NCBI GenBank assembly: GCA_963854735.1
Contig: OY978106.1
Span: 744,001-808,000, forward strand
Source of the DNA: Marvania coccoides
Lineage: Eukaryota > Chlorophyta > Trebouxiophyceae > Chlorellales > Chlorellaceae
DNA length: 64,000 nucleotides
Direction: 5' to 3'
Under the pieces are notes generated by a model. It was not told the DNA's origin. It made no database searches and saw only the letters and a program-made list of their open reading frames with translations. Both the position numbers and the translations under genes were made by a program. Every line of letters starts with the position of its first letter. Position 1 is the stretch's first letter. Below are positions 57,060-64,000 of the stretch, one piece after another.

Positions 57060-59340
57060 TTAATATAGGGTTGATAGGCTATCAGTGGAAGAAGCGGTCC
57101 CCTGCGGCATCCCAGGCGAAAGGCGGGCCATGCTGGTCCTATACACCGCATTGCCGAAGTTCCGCACCGCGCCCACCCCGTCATGCAGCGCCAGCCTCGC
57201 GTAGTTCACCAAGTTTGTGCCGTAAGCCAACGCCCACCCACCGGCCACGATGGCCGTGGCCGCATAATACATCACTTCGCCGCCATATTGGCCGTAAAGC
57301 AAGCCCCCAGCCAAGCCTCCCACTCCCGCCCCAAATCCAGTGTATAGCCCGCTGTAAATGCCCTGCGAAGCTTGGCAGAAAAAAATATTTTCGCTCCAAT
57401 GGAAAAAGAAACTTTAAGAATTCAGGAGGAAAGAAGCGAAGCTGACCTGGACAGTGGAGCGAACGTTCTTGGGGGAGATGCGCTTGCAGTGCACAGTGCC
57501 AGCGCTGTAGGCCAGTGCAAACGTGAGACCCTGCAGCAGCTCAATCGGCAGCACTACCCAGGTCGTGCCCATCCGCGGCAGCAGCGCATAGCACAGCAGG
57601 CGCAGCACATACGCCGCCATGCCAATGTTGATGGACGCCGCCACCCCAATCTTTTTGACGATTGCTCCTGAATAGTAAAATATCGGAATTTCGCCGATGC
57701 AGTTCATGGCGAGGCACAGACCGAGCACCGTCCTGGTCCCCCCCAGGTCAGACAGTAACAGAAACAGGTAGCCGACAAAACCGTTGCCGACGCCCTGAGC
57801 AAAGTATTGGACCGTAGTATCACTTGAGTACTGGTTATGAAAGAAACTGGTTCAAGAAGGGGGGTATAAGTCATTTTGCTCACCATGATGAACGCCAGAA
57901 ACATGAAAGTGAGGACATAAATGTCCGAGAAGAGGCGCTTGAGCGCATCTTTGATGCTCTCCTCGGCGGCAGGAGCTGCAGGGGCGCCTGCGGCTTTCTT
58001 TACCGCGGCGTCTCCTTCTTTGGCAGCAGCAACAGCCGTCTCGCCTTGGGTGGCAACTTGAATGGTTGCCAAGACATGTGGTATGTCAGAGGTGGGCAGG
58101 GGAGTGGCTGAGGGGCGGCGAGGAGCCAAAGGGACGGCCATAGGCGGAGAAACTTGGGCCGCCGCAGCAGGGCTGAATGCAGCGTGCAGGTCCAGCACCA
58201 CCGCCTCCTGGACGCTGCCACATAGATCTGCGTTTAGATGCACCGCTGCTGGCGCCTGATTTTCGTCCTGCTTGGAAGAACGCCTGGAAGTGCGGCTGGT
58301 CACTATCGATGCATTGGGAGCCGCCGCTGCCGCTTTCAGGACACCTTCGCCAGGCTGCGCGGGTGCTGATGTTGCGTCGAAGGACACCGGCAGCGCAGCT
58401 GCAGCGGGCTTCTTCTCGCTGGTGAGTTGTTCTTGCGGGATTGTCGTGGGGAGGCTGCCTTCCTGCTGCTTTCTGCTGAGCAGCCACGCGGGGACGAGGA
58501 GCGTGGGGATGGCTGCGAGGGAGTAGATCACGACAAAGATCATGAAACACGTGTGAATGCCCCATTTCCCCAGGACAGCGCCTGCGATGGGGGCACAGAC
58601 GCCCCAGCCCACACTGGCCCACAGCCTCGCGCGCCCGTACGTCCCATCCTGCATTCAACATTCAAGAGAATTAATTTCGTAATACGTACGGCACTGGTAG
58701 ACAATTCTCAGAGCGAAAAAGAAGAAGAGCAATTGCTTGCAAGGCAACCGTATTCAAGGCTGTTCTCTCACTTTGGTGGAACCCGCCACGATAGTGGCGT
58801 CCACTATGATGCCCATGGGATTTAGCACGGTCTCCATGAGCAGCGCCAGCGCCAGCATGGGGCCGAAACCCCACTCCATCGTCATCAGGCCTCGAAATGT
58901 CATGGTCAGGGAATAAGTGATCAGCAGGATCAAGTAATGGCAGCCCCACGCATCGCATAGCGGCGCCAAAATGTTGCCTGGAAAACATAGTTAGGGGCAT
59001 ACCGGTCACGTCGACGTCGCCGTTATGAAAATTTAAGCTCGGATATTACAAAGGCCTGTGAATGCGAAACTGTCAAGTCACCTGCGGCGGCGCTGACCCA
59101 AGGGCGCAGGGCCTGGATCAGCCCGATTTGCTGCGTCGTGAACCCCAGCGATTGCCGCCAATAAATTGACAGAAATGGTAGAAAGAACACCGCCCCGCTA
59201 TTCACCATAAAATACCAAATATTGGGGATGGCCTTGCGTCTGAATTTGCTGGGGAGGCCATCGGAGTCTTCGTGTACCAGGTGGAAGTGGCGGTAGCGGT
59301 ATGGCAGGCGCCAGTGGCCCACCAACTCCCAGCCGCCCAT
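57060..59340 (-). CDS. Major facilitator superfamily transporter (MFSD6/LacY-like)
   Basis: Exons 59082..59340, 58772..58977, 57884..58648, 57447..57830 and 57060..57362 join in frame to 638 residues. Transmembrane stretches include IWYFMVNSGAVFFLPFLSIYW, YLILLITYSLTMTF, GPMLALALLMETVLNP, GWGVCAPIAGAVLG, LTFMFLAFIM and AATAIVAGGWALAYG. The GFTTQQIGLIQALRPWVSAAAGNILAPLCD block matches the MFS_1-like group (MFSD6 and relatives), where the first repeat carries ..QIG.I.A..P. Between the two six-helix halves is a cytosolic loop of about 200 Ala/Pro/Ser-rich residues, larger than usual. Substrate unknown. The start is MGGWELVGHWRL, with no signal peptide. Confidence 0.87.
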
Positions 59341-60006
59341 CTTGTGGGTTTCCCGCCAGTTCTAGTGGGACTGTCAATTGGCTGAAGTAGAAATAATATT
59401 ATATTATCTGACGGAGTATCCCTGGTGTTCCGCCTGCTTCTGAATCTAGAGGACTTTGACCACCCCGTTTGACCGCTAGAAAAAGAAAGATAATACAATA
59501 ATGTGAAATACAATAAAATAAATTTGTACCAATAAGGATCTCTGTTGTTGCTTTTTAAGGGCGCATTTTGCTACCAAAATTACTGAAATCCGTTTATTAG
59601 CTTATTCGTATGCGCTTGACAAAGAGTGAGCGTGCTTGGGAAGCGGCGGAAAACTGAGGCGGCAGCGGCGTCCTGAGCGGTAGAGGAGCGGACACAATAA
59701 AATTTACCGCTGCAGACACAATAAAATTTACCGATTCCAGCTTGCTTCTCTCAATGCGCTTGCCAAAATTGCTGTAAACCCATCCAGAAATTTTCATCAT
59801 GTAGGCGCAGCAGGCAGCGCAGCACACTGAGGTGGTTGGATTTATGCCGAAAACGACTCAACCGCTTTTAATTTAATCTGATATTAAATATATAAATACA
59901 AGAGGCATATATCATTTCATATATCGCGATGGCTGGCGCGTTGGCGCAGTTTGCGTCCTAACGACTTCACTAAATCGCATAATTTAACCGACTTGTTGGC
60001 GCACAC
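59341..60006. other. Intergenic divergent region with a short tandem duplication
   Basis: 666 bp between divergent starts of the MFS transporter and kinesin. GACACAATAAAATTTACCG occurs at 59691 and again at 59715 (24-bp period). No gene recognised. Confidence 0.55.
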
Positions 60007-63000
60007 ATGGCTCAATCTGGCGGAATAAAGCACATGTTCGACCGCTTTAAGCGGCAGACGGACAAGACCCCCGGCAAGGGCGCCCCGTCCCCCACCAAGA
60101 AACTCTTCACTTTTTCGCCCCTCAAAGCACCTGCCAGCGCCCGTAAAAAGCACCCCAAGCAGGCGGAGGCCGAGGAGCTCATCCCTGCAGCTCGTCCAGC
60201 GTCCGCGCCGGCCCCCACCCCCTCCCTCAACGGCGATGCGGCCAACATTCGCGTCGTGGTGCGAGTGCGCCCTCGCAACGACCGCGAGGCCAGCCTGGGG
60301 GGCGCCATCTGCCTGAAACCGCAGACCGGCACCTCGCTCACACTTGCCCCTCCCGCCCCAGACTTCCCTCACTCGTTTACCTTTGACCACGTGGCCAATG
60401 AGGCCACCACACAAGCCGACATGTTTGAGCAGGCGGGGCGGCCGATTGTGCAAAACTGCCTGGCGGGGTTCAACTCTTGCCTGTTTGCGTACGGCCAGAC
60501 GGGGTCTGGGAAGACTCACACCATGATGGGGGCGGTGGATGAGGATGGATCGTGCGTGCCCGATGACGACCGCCGAGGCCTCACCCAGCGCATTTTCGAG
60601 CACCTTTTCGCTGAAGCACATGAGCAGGTACATTTAAATCGGAAATTACACTTTATTTCTGGTGTTTTAAAGCTTTTTTTTTTTTACGTTTTGGGGGCTT
60701 TTTTTGTAGGAGACCAATGGTGTGCAGACCAAGGTGACCTGCTCCTTCCTGGAGATCTACAACGAGACCGTGAGCGATCTGCTGGACTCTTACGCCTCCT
60801 CGGGGCTGTCGCTGAGGGAGGAGGGCAAGCGCGGAGGCGCAGTGTTCGTGGAGGGCCTTCGCGAAGAGACCGTTGCTGGCGGTACGTACTACATTATTAT
60901 CAATTGTAACTGTTTATTGCTTGAATTTATAAGAAGAATGTTATAACACTATAAAGGTGTTCTTACTTGTTTCTTGGTTTTTGTTTTGTGTGTTTGCAGT
61001 CGAGGACGTGGTGGCGCTGCTGCGGCGTGGCGTAGGCAACCGTAGGGTCGGGGAAACGCTGATGAACGATCGTTCCTCCCGCTCTCACTCCGTCTTCACA
61101 GCCAGCGTGGAGCGCCGCACCCCCGGGGGCGTGGGCGCCCCCGACACCGTCCTCCGCAGCTGCCTGCACTTGGTGGATTTGGCCGGCAGCGAGCGCCAGA
61201 AAACCACCGGAGCCGCAGGGGACCGCCTGAAGGAGGCTTCCAGCATTAACAAATCCCTCTCCACTCTGGTATGTTACATTTGGTGCATTGTGTCATCTCA
61301 TAATTACAACAGTATTGGAACTAATTGCCTCGACTCTATTTTCCCTTGGTGGGTTTATAAAATTTTGGTACCTTTCCCTTCTGAGTAGGGCCTAGTGATC
61401 ATGAGCTTGGTGGACCAGCAGCAGGGGCGCGCCCGCCACGTGCCTTACCGGGACTCCAAGCTCACATACCTCCTGCAAAACTCTCTGGGCGGCAACTCCA
61501 AGACGGTGATGGTGGCCTGTGTCTCCCCGGCAGCGGTGAATGCCGCTGAGACGCTGGGCACGCTGCGCTTTGCCGACAGCGCCAAGCGCATTAAGAATCG
61601 CGCCGTGGTGAACGAGGATACCGTGGGAGATGTCGATGCGCTGCGTCGGGAGGTGCGGCGCCTCAGAGAGGAGCTCGCCGCCGCCAAAACTTTCGAGGGC
61701 GGGAACTCGCAGGTGATGGGGTCGTACCCCACCACGCCCGTGCGGGCTGCGCTCCCGATGTCCCCTCCTCCTATGCACACCACTGGAGGAAGAGTTATGG
61801 GGGGAGAAGGCACGAGGAGGGCTCTGATGGGGGCGCTGCGCCGCGAGGAAGCTGCGCTGGCGCAGGTGGCGGCGCTGCAGGAGGAGCTGGAGAGCATGCG
61901 GGAGCTGCTGACGGCGCGCGACACCGCGCTGCAGCGCACCCAGATGATGCTGAAGCTGAAGGAGAGCCGGCTGGCGCGGGCGGGCGGAAACGCCGCTGGT
62001 GCCGGCGATGACGACGGGCTGGTGGCGTCCCTGAAGGCGGAGATTGACCTGCTGAACCTCAAGCTGGAATCTCACCCTGAGGTCAAGCGCTTTGCGGTCG
62101 AAAACCTGCACCTCTCGCATGAGGTGGCCAGCTTGCAGGCCGCCATTGACTGCGACGAGCTGGCGGCGCTGGCCTCCGACGTGGCTGCGCTGCGCAGCGA
62201 GATGCTGGGCATGGCGGAGGCGGTGGACGTGGCGCGGGAGGAGGCTGCCACGGCACAGGCCGAAGCGGAAGCGGCTCGGGCAGCGCAGGAGGCGGGGCAG
62301 CGCGCGGTGCGGGAGCTGCACGCGCGGCTGGCGGGCGCGGAGGCCGCCCCTGCGGAGGCCCTCGCGCGGATGCAGGAGCTGGAGCGCGAGAACGACGAGC
62401 TGAGGTTGACGGCAGCCCAGGCGGCCACGCTGCAGGGCGAAGCGGACCGTCTAAATGACCACGCTGGGCGCCTGGAGGCGCAGTGCGAGGAGCTGAAGGT
62501 GGCGCTGGATGCCAAGGCCCGGGAAGTCGAGGAAATGAGTTCTGCATATCGTGGCGTCAGTGAGGAGCTGGCCACCGCATGGGACGAGCTTGCGGACGCT
62601 GAAGAAGAGGCATACGCGCGCGGAGACGCGCTGCGGACGGCTGCGGAGCTCGCGGAGGCGCAGTTCACGCACCACGAGGCCGCATTGGAGCGCGCAGTGG
62701 CCAGCGTCGAGGGTTCCATGCTGGCGGCCGAGGAGTTGCGCCGGCAGCTGAACGCTGCCAACGCGCTGGCGGAGGAACTCAGCGCGGCGGTGGCGGGGTC
62801 TTCTGAGGAGCGGGACGCGCTGGTTGAGGAAGTGGTGACCAAAGAGAAGGCCTTGAGAGAGGCGAGTTGGAGGGCTGCAGAGTTGGAGGCTGATCTCGAG
62901 ACCGAGCGGGCTCTGGCTGAAGAAGCCAGGTACCACGCGGAGGCGGAGCGGCGGAGCGTGTTTGAAGAGGCCGCTGCCAAGGTGGCGGCCGCTGAGAGTG

Positions 63001-64000
63001 CGGTGGAGAGCGAGAAGGCTCGGGCCAAGGGCCTGGCTGGGGAGCTGGAGGCTCGCTCGATGGAGCTGGAAAATGCACGTGCAGAGTTGGAAGTCGCGCG
63101 CCAGACGATGCAGGAGTGTACTGCCGGTTTTGAGGTTGCTTCTGCAGCGGCGGCGGCCAGCCTGGCGGAGCGGCAGACAGAGCTGGAGGGCGTGCAGGTG
63201 GACGCCGAGCGGCTGCGTATCGAACTTGAGGGGGCTCGAAAGGAGTTGGGCACCCGCGTCGCCGCCTTGGAGGCGGCGGCTGCTGCCGCCTCTGCTGATC
63301 TCGCAGCCAGAGACTCGGAGCTTGAGGGAGCTCAGGTAGATGCTGAGAAGCTGCGTGGCGAGCTGCAGGGTGCTCGGCAAGAGTACACCACCCGCGTTGC
63401 CGCTTTGGAGGCGGCTGGAGCGGGCGCGGCTGCTGCCTTGGCGGCGCGGGAGGCGGCGTTGGAGGCTGCAGCCACCGAGGCTGAAAGGATGCGGGTCGAG
63501 CTGGAGACCTCCAAGCAGGAGTTTGCCGCCAAGGCTGCCGCCCTGGAGGCAGCATCGACTGCGGCAGCTGCGGACCTGGCTGCGCGCCAGAGCGAGCTGG
63601 ACGCTGCCCATGCTGAGGCGGACTCTCTGCTGGCTGAGCTGGAGGAGGTGCGCGGGGAGCTGACAGCGCGGGGCGCCTGTTTGGAGGCTACCGCTGCGGC
63701 GGCCACTGCCGACATGGTGGCCCGGCAGGCAGAGCTCGATGCTGCGCGCGCTGAGGCCGAGCGTCTGCGCTCGGAGCTGGAAGAAACTCATCAAGAGCTG
63801 GCGGCGTGCATTTGCAGCCTGGAGGCGGCGTCCGCCACCTCAGCAGCCAACCTGGCGGCGCACCAGACCGCCGTGGAGGCGGCGCGCACCGAGGCTGAGA
63901 AGCTGCGAGTTGAGTTGCGGCGGGCGGCCGCAGCCCACTCTGCCGAGATTGACGCCCTGGAGGAGCAACTCCGGACGGCAGAAGACGCCCTCGCGGAGAA
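60007..64000 (+). CDS. Kinesin-12-like motor protein (KIF15/PAKRP type), 3' truncated by window
   Basis: Exons 60007..60627, 60710..60881, 61000..61268 and 61389..>64000 read in frame to the window edge (more than 1,220 residues). An N-terminal basic extension precedes the motor domain (about 80-440): [17 protein letters not shown]-loop [14 protein letters not shown] (about 161-174), switch [12 protein letters not shown], switch [12 protein letters not shown], and [12 protein letters not shown] at its end. [15 protein letters not shown] after the neck fits kinesin-12 (KIF15/POK/PAKRP), involved in spindle and phragmoplast organisation. The rest is continuous coiled coil rich in Ala, Glu, Leu and Arg, with an exact 46-residue repeat in its last part. 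The stop lies outside the window. Subfamily assignment is by motif only. Confidence 0.9.
63165..63992 (+). repeat. 138-bp (46-residue) tandem repeat in the kinesin coiled coil
   Basis: Units begin at 63165, 63303, 63441, 63579, 63717 and 63855, each exactly 138 bp with no indel. Each reads roughly AxRQxELxxAxxEAExLRxEL, then a variable xxxxExxxRxAALEAAxxxA(A/S)AxL. The sixth unit reaches the window end region. Copies differ by many substitutions, so the array is not very recent, but exact periodicity is kept. Confidence 0.9.

Noticed and set aside
61392..63794. Very long minus-strand open frames opposite the kinesin
   Set aside because: These arise from GC-rich codon bias opposite a clear kinesin coding frame; compositions are Ala/Ser/Arg-rich without domains.

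Overview
The window is nuclear DNA from an intron-rich, gene-dense eukaryote, most likely an alga or related protist. GC-rich exons alternate with short AT-rich introns, and most splice sites are GT-AG with a clear GC-AG minority. The gene set includes a four-AP2-domain protein, a NEDD1-like WD40 protein, a kinesin-12, an OSCA/TMEM63 channel, lipin, an inositol-trisphosphate kinase and GT61, sulfotransferase and PC-esterase-like secretory enzymes. I cannot place the lineage more precisely. I joined exons by hand from splice sites, reading phase and family similarity. No alignment or search was run.

Layout. 0.2-6.0 kb: ADAL-type deaminase (+), GT61 glycosyltransferase (-), membrane-anchored alpha/beta hydrolase (+). 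6.1-12.2 kb: an almost perfect palindrome of two 2,965-bp arms around a 141-bp spacer. Each arm carries a complete eight-exon gene for a secreted protein with an MRH-like lectin segment, a Pro-rich repeat stalk and a PAN/Apple-like C-terminus. 12.2-13.6 kb: a decayed third copy joined to a truncated kinase-like fragment. 14.2-17.8 kb: lipin (+). 18.1-20.5 kb: NEDD1-like (-). 21.5-24.1 kb: four-AP2 protein (+). 25.5-31.5 kb: OSCA/TMEM63 channel (-), with a roughly 480-bp microsatellite in one intron. 32.8-34.0 kb: sulfotransferase (-). 34.4-36.1 kb: La protein (+). 36.5-37.4 kb: organelle-targeted Nudix hydrolase (-). 37.8-43.8 kb: Spt6 (-). 45.1-47.7 kb: ankyrin-RING E3 (-). 48.3-49.6 kb: divergent MED21 (-) and dCTP pyrophosphatase (+). 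49.9-51.7 kb: SGNH/PC-esterase-like (-). 52.5-53.8 kb: zinc-finger protein (-). 54.0-55.5 kb: ITPK (+). 56.3-56.8 kb: ribosomal protein eL33 (+). 57.1-59.3 kb: MFS transporter (-). 60.0 kb to the edge: kinesin-12 (+), cut off by the window.

Most genes are single-copy housekeeping functions in transcription, RNA binding, nucleotide sanitation, cell division, lipid and inositol metabolism and cell-surface glycan handling. They are not an operon-like system. Head-to-head pairs with 150-460 bp between start codons recur. The accessory part is 6.1-13.6 kb, where a lectin-like cell-surface gene family has recently been duplicated as a palindrome next to gene debris.
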